A stretch of DNA of 64,000 bases from Phaseolus vulgaris (Eukaryota; Streptophyta; Magnoliopsida; Fabales; Fabaceae), in assembly GCF_000499845.2 (NCBI RefSeq), contig NC_023751.2, positions 13,858,280-13,922,279 on the forward strand. Direction: 5' to 3'. The position numbers and the translations under genes are program-made. The notes under the pieces were generated by a model. It was not told the DNA's origin. It made no database searches and saw only the letters and a list, made by a program, of their open reading frames with translations. Below, piece by piece: positions 35,885 through 47,300 of the stretch (position 1 is its first letter; each line of letters opens with the position of its first letter).

Positions 35885-36524
35885 AAGAGCAAAATTGAAT
35901 AAAAAGCACATACAGTTTTTGGTTTTGCTGAAGAAACATCTCCAACACTCACTTCCCTACCAAAGTCTCGATCTTTGGAGAAGTCCCTATTCAAGAAAAA
36001 AAATACTATACCAACACAAATGTTGTTGTAAAACTATTAACCTAAAACACAAATCAAAATCTAAAGCTAGTCTATCATATATAATTAATCATCCAAGACA
36101 TATCTTTTAAATACACTCCTGTAAAATTAAGATAGAAAAAAAATCATCTTCATTTAGTTATGAGTGTGCATCGTCACCACTTTATCAAGATTTTTTTCAT
36201 TCTTAGTACTTTCATCCTTATTCATTCGGACTAGTTTGACTCAAATACAAACAAGATTTCAAGAAAACAACGTTGTTACCAATAGGAAAGCCAAACAGAG
36301 AAAAGAAAAACAGCATTATCATTTGGTAGTTCAATTAGAGTTTCAAGTAACTCCAGTATAATATCAATCTATTTAAAGAACCATCTGAAGAATAATTTCT
36401 GTCAACAACAAAAAGGTAACTATATTATTAACATTGGTTGGTAGTGAAGATCCGCAGACGTACCTCTCCTTTTCTCGTCATTAGCAGCGCACAAGAGTGC
36501 ATTTCTAGAATCATCATTAAAAGC
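35885..36524 (+). repeat. Duplicated segment C (copy 1), partner at 38711-39350
   Basis: About 640 bp repeated at 38711-39350 in the same orientation with scattered substitutions and indels. It includes a 73-nt exon-like piece (35986-35914) and, at its right end, part of a DNA polymerase alpha exon. Confidence 0.85.
35914..35986 (-). pseudogene. 73-nt exon fragment of unknown gene, present twice
   Basis: Between the acceptor TTGAATAG and the donor ACT|GTATGTG the minus strand reads DFSKDRDFGREVSVGDVSSA and then KPKT. The copy at 38811-38739 has the same length and translation with both splice sites kept (ATGAACAG acceptor). The source is not recognised. It could be an N-terminal exon of the polymerase alpha gene or of another gene. 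Confidence 0.5.
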
Positions 36525-38235
36525 TTCACTTGATTTATGATAAAACTGTAAAACAATATAGTTTTCCAATTCAGATAACTGATACAAAATATAAAAGTAA
36601 ATACCTGCATCTGAATGCTTAGACAAACTAGGAAGTATATTTTACCTTTCTTTGACGAGTCCAGCCCTAAGCAATCCGCCAGTCTTTCTGGGCTTGTTCC
36701 CTGAATTGATGCACAAAGACGTGATACGACGGGTATGGATCAAAAAGAGCATAGCCATTGTTGTTTATAAAATTAGCCACTACATTCTAAGACTTGTTGT
36801 GATAAATAGCAAGTTGAGCAATGCCACCTGCACTGCCTGAGAGAGTTGTTATAAAGATACTTCAAGACATCACAATTTACCTGAGAGAGTTGTGGATTCA
36901 CTCCACTACATCTTCGGATGATCTGTAAGCATGGGAGCCACAATATAACTAGTTAATAAAAAATGAGTAATCATGCGTCTAGGTAGGCAAATTGGAAAAA
37001 AGGCAAGTAACATACCCTTCGGACAAAATTTGATTAAACAACATCTTTACAGCTGCAAACTTTTTTCTTCTTGAGAAACAGCATCCTTTTATATAAACCA
37101 TCAAGATCAATTTCCAAGTATTTATATTTCTTATTGACCTGATGACAAATTAAAGCAGAAAACACATATCACGAGAAGATAGATGACAAAAGAAAACTAA
37201 GGAAAATCACCATTTATTCTTGAAATATGGAAAGATTCCAGAATTATCTGTAGTTGCACACAGTGCAAACTAAACATGCTAAGAATATGTTGCAGTAGTG
37301 TCCAACTACTAAAACAACCTAAGCAACTGGTTAATGACAAAAAACAGAAAGTATAAACACATATTCATATTATCTTTTAAAATCAACTCTAAGAAAAGAA
37401 TCTTCAAATATATTTTATCGGAGAGATAACAAGGCTGAAAAACTCCATTTGTAGCTCTAAAACACCATGTTGCACAATATAAGAACAGAGGAAAGGATAT
37501 GCAAATCTAAACCATCAAGAATTAAGAGCTTTTCACTGCTAATAGTCAAATCTTACTTCTTGAATAGCTTTTACGGCAATTTTATTAGCTTCCTCAATAT
37601 CATCTAGCCCACTGTAAATCATTATTGAATCAGTATCGCCATAGATCACCTATAAAGCAAAAAACATTGCAAAAATTAAGAACTAACATTTGCAACCAGT
37701 TACATCAAACAAATATAATTCATAAGATGAACAGTACTAGAGATAACATCTAAATTCAAGGCATTCTGAACTAAATCAACAGTACTTTGCAGTATTTCCT
37801 TTCCCTGTATGGCCAATAGACGCCCTGTATGGCCAATAGACGTGCAAATGCAGATGTGAGCATTTGAAAATATCTTTCAGAGTATAGTAATCAATGGTAA
37901 CGCTGAATAAGCAAGTGCAAGTGCAAGTATATTCTTACTTGTAAAGTAATGAGCTCAGCCAACTGCTTAGCATAAAATCTTGAACTGGAAAATCTCAGGC
38001 ACCCATACATACTGCATATCACACCATTACATTTAACACAGAAGAAAAATCAGCATTAAATTTTGGAAGATGAAAGGAAAGAAGAAAAAATCACACCTGT
38101 TTGCAGTAACCTTAAGTGTTTGCTGCTGAATATCTAGTTGTTGAATTCTAATAGGATCAGCTTTTTCATTCTTCTTTTTTACATTCTTCATCCATGATTT
38201 TACCTTCCTCCTAACGACAAGATTTTTCAGCACTT
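36462..38235 (-). pseudogene. POLA1: Fragment of DNA polymerase alpha catalytic subunit
   Basis: Eight exon-like pieces in the right order on the minus strand. About 38235-38097 ends ...QQQTLKVTAN; 38011-37939 is SMYGCLRFSSSRFYAKQLAE, family-B motif B with one Gly replaced by Arg; 37804-37748 is GKEILQSTVDLVQNALNLD; 37649-37557 is VIYGDTDSIMIYSGLDDIEE, motif C with both catalytic Asp residues; 37138-37016 is KKYKYLEIDLDGLYKRMLFL, then KKKKFAAVK joined to NQILSEG; 36922-36881 is SSEDVVE, a stop, IHNSL; about 36737-36646 is PVVSRLCASIQGTSPERLAD; 36545-36462 is YHKSSEAFNDDSRNALLCAA. GT-AG introns are retained. Lesions are the in-frame TGA, an internal deletion at AAVK/NQIL, and a frameshift or stop before PVVSRL. 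The exonuclease and N-terminal parts are missing, so it cannot make a polymerase. Confidence 0.9.
37803..37843 (+). repeat. 20-bp tandem duplication at a splice acceptor of the POLA1 fragment
   Basis: CCCTGTATGGCCAATAGACG occurs twice in succession, immediately before the exon that begins GKEILQ, so the acceptor CAG is also doubled. Confidence 0.85.
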
Positions 38236-38710
38236 AGTGCGACAAACATACACAATTATACACGCATCTAAACTCTCTAGTCTACAGGAGAGAAAATGAA
38301 AATAGCCTTGTACATTAATAGTCATATAATTTTGTAAATAAATTGATAATTCGCATGAGAAACAGACTTGCCACTTTTACTTACTTCACAAAGCAACCAA
38401 ATATAGAAGGACCTTTTTTGTGCCCATGTGCAAAAACTAAGTTGCGTTTGTATAAGGAATTCTCAGACAATATTATTTCTTTTGAGGCAATCTAAAATGA
38501 ATTGTTATAAATTGCTGTTTTGAAATAAATATGCTTTGTAGGTGAAATAAACAGCCATGGCTTGCCCTTAATGTGCTATTGCTTTATTGTACCTCATTAA
38601 GTAATAGCAAAGGATATATCATATCACCAGTGATCACTGATCAAATCGTATTTGGATGCAGAAAATTATAGATAATGATGGTTGAAATCAGAGAAAAAAA
38701 TACATAAAAG

Positions 38711-39350
38711 AGAGCAAAATTGAATAAAAAGCACATACAGTTTTTGGTTTCGCTGAAGAAACATCTCCAACACTCACTTCCCTACCAAAGTCTCGATCTT
38801 TGGAGAAGTCCCTGTTCATGAAAAAAAATATTATACCAACACAAATGTTGTTGTAAAACTATTAACCTAAAAAACAATTCAAAATCTAAAGCTCGTCTTT
38901 CATACGATTATACACAAAATATAATTAATCATCCAGACATATCTTTTAAATATACTCCTAACTTGTAAAATTAAAATAGAAAATCATCTTGATTTAGTCA
39001 TGAGTGCACCTCACCACTTTATCAAGATTTTTTTCTTTCATCCTCGTCCGGACTAGTTTGACTCAAGATTTTAAGAAAACAACGTTGTTACTAGTAGGAA
39101 AGCCAAATAGAGAAAAGAAAAACAGCATTATCATTGGAAAGTTCAATTAGAGTTTCAAGTATCTCCAGTATAATATCAATCCATTTAAAGAACCATCTGA
39201 AGAATAATTTCTGTCAACATCAAAAAGGTAACTATATTATTAACATTGGTAGTGAATATCCGCAGTTAAGAGATTTTTGATAATTTAAAAACGAAGACGT
39301 ACGGAATAGATCTACAAGAGTGCATTTATAGAATCATCATTAAAAGCTTC
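38711..39350 (+). repeat. Duplicated segment C (copy 2)
   Basis: Second copy of 35885-36524, same orientation. It carries the 73-nt exon-like piece at 38811-38739 and a damaged copy of the SEAFNDDS... polymerase exon at its right end. Confidence 0.85.
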
Positions 39351-39540
39351 AGGGGCTTAGTCAATGTCTTCGTGATGACATATTTCTCCCATGGTACTCG
39401 TCCATTCCTCATTTCTTCTTGTACCTATTAAGATTAACATCTATCAGTTTGCATGAAAAACAAACCTCAAACTCAATATAAAAATCATTAATTAAAATGA
39501 AAGACAGAAACAATCCAAATCAGGAAAGTGTCATCTTTAG

Positions 39541-39665
39541 GCGGAAACCCAAAACCCCAGAATGCAGAAGCAAAGAAATCATCACTGCACAGGTAAAGCG
39601 AATCTAAACTCCTGGAAAAAAAAACTGGAAATCACAAAGATTGGTGTGAAAGAAAAGGTTAATAT
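39541..39665 (+). repeat. Duplicated segment B (copy 2)
   Basis: Second copy of 35160-35290, same orientation, with a small insertion after AAAGCGAA. Confidence 0.85.
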
Positions 39666-40236
39666 TTACTAAACAGAGTTTATTAGAGAGTATTGGGAGA
39701 CCCAATTAAATAATGCAAAAATTTTATTTTAAAATTAAAACTTCATTATTTTTGTTATTTTTATTATATTTTTATTTATTAACTCTTAAAAATGTGTTAT
39801 AATTGAAGAAAAAACTGATGTTATTAATTAAAATAATTAACTTTAAATAAATATTAATTAACTCTAAGTGTTTTATATTTAAAAAAAAAAAGTGAAATAT
39901 ATTCTACTCTAAAGTTTAAAATATATTTGTTAATAATTTTTTTTCCAAACAAAATTTAAACAAGATCCAAAATATATCCCTTAAAATATTAGAATTTTAA
40001 TTATTGTTTAAATATAAATAAACACTCCATAATTGAAAAAGATAGAGTATATATTAATTAAAATAATACAGTGAGACAAATTATAGAGTAACTAATTAAA
40101 GAGAGAGTATATATTTCCTTAGTCTTCATCTTCCAAACCCTTCAGTGTAAGATCCTCTTTTCAAGTTTTTTTTTTTATGTCAAAGTGTGTTGCATTTGAA
40201 CTTTAGAAACCTATTTTTTATATTAAAAACTTGAAT

Positions 40237-40980
40237 TTAAAAGATTATACAAAAATGTTATAATTTATAAAAAAAAAAGTTATTATCAAGATTTTGTAAG
40301 TTGAATCCAAAAACATAATTATAACAACTTCAAAAATATTTAAATTTCTGCTATGAATTTATAAGATTTTACAAAATTGTACAGTTTTTTAAAAAATAGA
40401 ATAGTTTAAAATAATAAAATATAAGATTTATGCATGAAAAAACATATTTATTAACAATTAATTTAGAAAAAATATATTTTATAAATTAAAAAATATTAAT
40501 ATTTAAAATAATTTCTATTATTAATAAAAAATTATAAAATAATTTTTAAATTAATACTCAATATTAATTTTCATGGTTTTAATTATTAACCATTTTAAAA
40601 TATAAATTAGTTTTAACAAAATTTTAAATTTTATAAATTTAAAAGTAGATCATTTTGATAGAATTTTAGTTTTGAACAAAACATTTATTTATGCTTTGAT
40701 GTTTAAATATCATAGCTTTTTGCACAGTCATTTTTATGTTGCCCAATTTTTTAAAACTTCAAAGAAAATATTAGATTGAATGACTTTTTGGTTTTGATAA
40801 GGGTTGAGTTATTTTTGAAATATTTTTTTTATTATTAATAAAAAACATATTTATTTATGTTTTGGTATTACTCATAATTATTTCCTCATAATTATAATTA
40901 TATCCTCTGAAGATTGGAAATTGTTGTATGTAGCAATGTGGACATACAATTTGTTCCAATCCTCCTTTCTGATCTTAACA
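40237..40980 (+). repeat. Duplicated segment A (copy 2)
   Basis: Second copy of 34285-35055, same orientation, ending CCAATCCTCCTTTCTGATCT. Confidence 0.85.
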
Positions 40981-41387
40981 TTAAAAAGTATGTAACTATC
41001 TAACATTAAAAATGTGATTTAATAATTAATCATCTAACTCCTCTGTCAAACACTTGTGGTTTAAATTCAGTTTTAGGCTATTTTACCAAAATAACTTTCA
41101 TAAACTTGAGACGTAGATTATAAAATGAAAAGATAGTAGCAGTAGTTATATAGATTGGGAGCACTTGTTTTCTTTACTTAATGAGTAGAGAAAAGGCAGG
41201 AGTAAGGAGTATGATATAATTAGAGAATCCACGTAGAAATGTTACAATAAGATCCTTAGGTTCCAACAAATAATGAAACCTTAGACAAAAAAATTCCCAA
41301 CTCACCTCCTCTTTCCGATGATGGGATAATCAAATTGATATTAACAAATGACAAAAACAGCTGGACCTACATTATCAATTTATTACC

Positions 41388-44300
41388 TCATATTTCCACT
41401 TTCGTAACTCTGTTTCCCTTGTCACCTTCATAATTGTCGGAACCCAATCTCCCCTTAAATTGATGCTTTTCAGCTGAGGGTGTTGTTTCAGTGGAAAAAG
41501 AAACGTCACCATCTTCGACTGGGACATCATCATATTTATTTGCACTGACATAACCATTGCTATGATTTGCAAAGCCATTTGCTGTTACTCTGCTTCTGAT
41601 CGCATCTACATCATTTGAATCTGAATCTTCCCTTGCGTTTTCATAATCCAATGAAACAGAAGAGCCATTAGGCAAACACGAAGTAGGACTCGACTTGGCC
41701 AAATCACTATCATCTTGCTCTTCCATGCAGACTGAAATCTCTTCTAAAACAGATGAGCATGTATTTGATTCATCTGAATCTTCTACGTCCCCCAGATCTT
41801 TGACAGCTTCAAAACCGTGCATATTAGATGTATCGACACCATTACATACAGACCCATTAGCATTTACATCAATTATTTCAACATCCTTCAACTGCTCTCT
41901 TTTAACTCCAGAGTCCATTTCTGTCAAAGGCATGTTTTCACAGAGAACCATCACCTCTGGACTACTGTTAGATGGAGAGGACTCACATCCTCCACTGTAA
42001 GTGTCAGTTTTCAGTTCCAGGAGGCATTTAGCTTGTTTGGTTGGGCTAGGCTGCACCTCTGCTGTCTCTGACGAGACGATGCTTTGAAGCCCTGATGCTC
42101 GAGCATGAACCCTGTGTGGGAGCAAATCAAGTAATATGGGTGTTACCTCCATTGAAGAGAGTAATTGGCACAAACTATTCAGCACAAAAGCAAAATGTAT
42201 TTGCCCTTGATTTGACTACTGGAATCATTCTTTATCAAACCTTGGATGGTATAAATAATCTCACGAGGCACAGGACTAAAACTAATTTAAATGAGGTTCC
42301 ATGATTTATGATCTCACATAGAAAGAAAAGAAAATACACTACTCGTTGGAATGCAAACACACACTCTCAAGTTATGAACTAGATAAAACAGAATACATCA
42401 CCAAAGCAAAGGGGGGAGAGGTTCCTCAAGTAAAATATGAAACAGACAACAAGGCCAAGACATATTGCACAAACAAATTAATGCTAACCAGAACTTAATT
42501 TTCTCTTGGTCGTCATGCATATATCAAAGGGTTCTAGCAGTTCTGGACTGGCCTTGAAACCCACTACTACTAAGACCAAAAACAACAAACAGTTTAAACT
42601 TGTGACCATGAGGACAAAACCAGCTATTTGGCCAAATCGCTAGAATAAGGCTCTCATTAAAACCAAAGCCCAAAATAATGTCAATGAACATAAAGAATAA
42701 ACCTAAAATATTAAATGTCAAATGAAATAAGCAGCCAAAACATATATTTATTATATAGAAATAAAATGAGGTTATTTAGGCACCACAAAAGAGGCAGGAG
42801 AGTCGCCTCTTTAACTGATGGTCATAAGGATACCTGCTATACAACAGCATATAAGCACCCTGAGAAAGCACCTCTTCCAACTCCACCCTAACGACCTGAG
42901 CATCATAATCCAATTCAAATAAGGGTACTTGAACTTCAAACACACCACATAGAGTTCAGTAAACAAAAAGGAAAATGTTCAAAGTTGCATGGAGAGACAA
43001 TGAAATTTACCTTCCAATCATCTATTCTATACCAGTTCCCACAGAAATCCTTGATGTAGCAGATGTAATGACCAAAAAATGAAGCATTTAGCATATCAAT
43101 ATGTACCACAACAGCATATAGCTTATACATATCAGATCCATCTCCAACTTCACTCATGTAAGGACAAAGGTCTAAAGTCTCCGGGAAAGCTACTCTCTTG
43201 TTAAGTTTTCCAAACCTCCCACTCTGTTTGTTCACAACAACCCAGTAAAACTAAATGAGAAAAATTGACAATTTTAAGAAATATTCAACTCTTAATGTAA
43301 TGAAAAAAGTATGATACATATGTTGGGTGGTCATGGATTCAAAATCCAATCTAGATCCAATCCATATCCATTTTAATTAAATCAAATTTATTTGAATTTT
43401 TTTAAAATAAATTTTAATTGGATTAAATCTAGATTAAATCCACTTCGTTAATTAGATTAAATTCACTTTGTCAATTACATTAAATTCATTTTGATATGGA
43501 CACAGACTAACTTGGCTCGAACGGGCCTAAGCCGACTCAACCTGGACACGAACCAACTGAGCTCGACAACGGCCCAGGCCCGGACGACTCGAAATCGGCC
43601 CGGGCCTGAACGACTTGATATTGGCCCGGGATCGCTCGGCTCGACATTGGCCTAGGACTGCTCGACTCGACATCGGCCCGGGCCCGAACAGCTCGACATC
43701 AGACTAGGCCCGAACGACTCGACATCGGCCCGGGCCCGAACGACTTGACATCGACTCGGGCCCGCTCAACTCAATATTGACCCGAGCCCGCTCAGCACGA
43801 CATTGGCCCGGGCCCGCTCAACTCGACATTGGCACGGGTCCGCTCGACTCAATGTCATACCTAGCCCACTCAACTCGACATTAACTCGGGCCAGACGGCT
43901 TAACATCAGCTCGGGCCAGACGGCTTGACATCCGCTCGGGACCGCTCAACTCGACATCAGCCCAGACCCGCTCGACATCAACCCGGGCCTACTCGACTCA
44001 ATATCGGCCTTGGCCCGCTCAACTCGACATCGACCCAGGCCCGCTTGGCTCAATGTCGACCTTGGCCCGGATGACTCGACATCAGCCTTGGCCCGGACGT
44101 CTCGACATCGGTCCAGACCCGGACGACTCGACATCGGCTCGGGACCAGACGTCTCGACATCGGTCCAGACCCGGACGACTTGACATCGGCTCGGGACTGC
44201 TCGGCTCGACATCGGCTCGGGCCCGAACAACTCGACATCGGCCCGGGCCTACTCAGCTTAACATCGACCCGGGTCTGCTTGGGTCAACATCAGCCCTGGC

Positions 44301-47300
44301 ATGGTCTTCTGGATATCGGCCCGGGTCCGCTTGAATCGATATCGGACCCGAAAGACTTAGCTCGACATGGGTTTGGACCGGCTCGATTAGACATTAGCCT
44401 GGGCCAACTCTTCTCGATATCGGCCCCGAACGACTCGAGTCGACTCAATATCGGCCACTCAGCTCGACTTGGCAGAGGGTTGACTCAACTCGACTTTGGC
44501 CCAAACCAACTCGATTCGACTTGGGCCCGGACGACTCGTCTCGACGTGGACTTGGGCTGACTTTGCTCAACCTGGATCGGGCCAAGTCAAAATTCAACTC
44601 AAAATGCAATTTGGATGATGCAAAAATGTATTCAATTTATATCTAATCCATATCCAATTAAATGGATTGGATTTAAAATCCAAAAATATGAATTTGGATT
44701 TGAAATAAATCCATTTAAATGGATTAAAACTAATATGGATTTGGTTAATTATGGATTGGATTTTGTAATTTGGATTTTTTGCCCACCCTTAATACATAGT
44801 CATAGTACACTAAAATCCACACAATTTACACCCCCACATGAGGCACATTTTGAGAAGGGGAAATTATAACTAAACATAAGAAGTGATATTTATATTGCCT
44901 AAAGCATCTCTCCACAACTCAGCAAAACTATTTAGATAAAATTTAGTGAGACCTGAAATCTTTTCAAGGCAATTGTAAGAATATTTGGTGCTCGTTTAAC
45001 CGTAAGACGTTTCCATGCCTTGACATAGTCCTTGCACCTGCAAACAGAAAAAACACTCGGTTAAAAAGACAGGATATACCTGCCAGACAGCAAAAGCATA
45101 TTATTAAACACTAACATTGGCATTCTAGATTTCATTAAATAGCCAATTTTTACCAAATAAATTCCCTACTTACAAATCACTCTCCATATTTAGTGCCTCG
45201 GCTCAGACATCAGAATATATACACAAAAATTAAAAAACAATGATAAATAATTAACAAAGACACAATTAAATATGAAATAATTTGACTACAAATCATAGTA
45301 TAATCAAGACAAAAACAGAAATAAAATTAATACCAGGCTTTTTTGCAATTCAAAAACATTATGGTTAAAGTTGACTAAAAATTATAGTATAGGACAAAAA
45401 CAGAAGTAAAATTAATTTCAGACTTTTTTTTCAATTATGGTTATTGAGAAAGAATGAAGCAGTGAGAAAATTTGTGTTAGGCTACATATTTGCAGGGGTG
45501 TTTATTGATCGATCTGAAGTCAATTATAGTACAATACCAATAGGCTAAAAACTAAGCTCAAGCCTATTAATATAAGTAATTGATTATTCTAAGACATGTG
45601 GATGGTCAACCATGTTTTCTACCATTGATTTAGTATTTTAATATAGGCGTTAATATTCTAACAATTATCACTTTTGAAGCATAATCTCTATATACATGCT
45701 AATAAAATTTATCATACTGGTACATATTTTTCCAAGCAACCTTACTTACAAATAAATTCCCTACTTACAAATCACTCTCCATATTTAGTGCCTCGGCTCA
45801 GACATCAGAATATATACACAAAAATTAAAAAACAATGATAAATAATTAACAAAGACACAATTAAATATGAAATAATTTGACTAAAAATCATAGTATAATC
45901 AAGACAAAAACAGAAATAAAATTAATACCAGGCTTTTTTGCAATTCAAAAACATTATGGTTAAAGTTGACTAAAAATTATAGTATAGGACAAAAACAGAA
46001 GTAAAATTAATTTCAGACTTTTTTTTCAATTATGGTTATTGAGAAAGAATGAAGCAGTGAGAAAATTTGTGTTAGGCTACATATTTGCAGGGGTGTTTAT
46101 TGATCGATCTGAAGTCAATTATAGTACAATACCAATAGGCTAAAAACTAAGCTCAAGCCTATTAATATAAGTAATTGATTATTCTAAGACATGTGGATGG
46201 TCAACCATGTTTTCTACCATTGATTTAGTATTTTAATATAGGCGTTAATATTCTAACAATGATCACTTTTGAAGCATAATCTCTATATACATGCTAATAA
46301 AATTTATCATACTGGTACATATTTTTCCAAGCAACCTTACCCGTCACATTTATACATATTATCCCCATGAAGCCACTCCTTGGCAGTAAACTGGTCTAGA
46401 CATTCCTCCAAGGAAGCAGCATCTCCATGAATTTCAACCGTCAAGTCCATCATATTCTCATATTGATTTGAATTCTTGTCACATTCGGTACAAATCACCT
46501 GTTTTTTTAGCAAAAAGGAGAAGATGACAGATGGCCATGTCAGCAGCATTGATTAATCACTAAAATAAAAAGGAAGGCTTCAAAGTTTCAAAATGTTCAA
46601 TATGCACAAGACTAACCCCTGCGGAAATTAAAACATGGAGCGCATGAGAAAGAAAACCACATTACAGGTTGAATCTTACCCATGGTTAGTAGAACTCAAA
46701 CAGACAACAGAAAACTATCCGTCTTTGAAGTCACTGTTCAGCTTTTTTCACTCACCACAATTGACCATTACACTCCTTTATGAATTGTGCCATAAAATGT
46801 GTCCCCGCCCATTTTAAGCTTCAAATGCGGCTAAACAATTTTTCTAGGTTTACGCTTTTATTGGCAAACATACCCAATTTTTTTATAAAGCTTTGAAACA
46901 TATTTACTTTAAAAATGACTTTTCTTTAAAATATATATATAAAAAAATAATCAAACCAGAAAACTTAGATTTTAGTCTAATCAGACGTCTAACCTCAGAT
47001 TGAAGGTGGCCACCAAAAATGTGTTGGATAAGAGTTGTTTCTTGATGCTTCGGAGGAACAGCTTTTTCTCCACCAAATTCATCAAGGCAAACTGATTGCA
47101 TGGCATCAATGGAAAACCTACAAACATCATTAACATATTGGGAGGGAACAAATTAAATATAAGACAACCGCCCAAATAGTCAATACACGATTCATTATGG
47201 AAAGTCAGATAACATTGATTCAAGAACAAAGAAACCTCATGAACTCGTGAGCATCCTCTTGTCTTCCATAACCCAGTGTACCACCAATATTAGGCAAACG

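Noticed and set aside
41695..42071. Plus-strand frames of 84-101 residues
   Set aside because: Antisense to the last UBP exon, whose minus-strand frame splices correctly.
43946..44560. Long open frames on both strands, rich in Arg, Ser, Pro and Asp
   Set aside because: They are products of the GC-rich 26-bp minisatellite within an intron.
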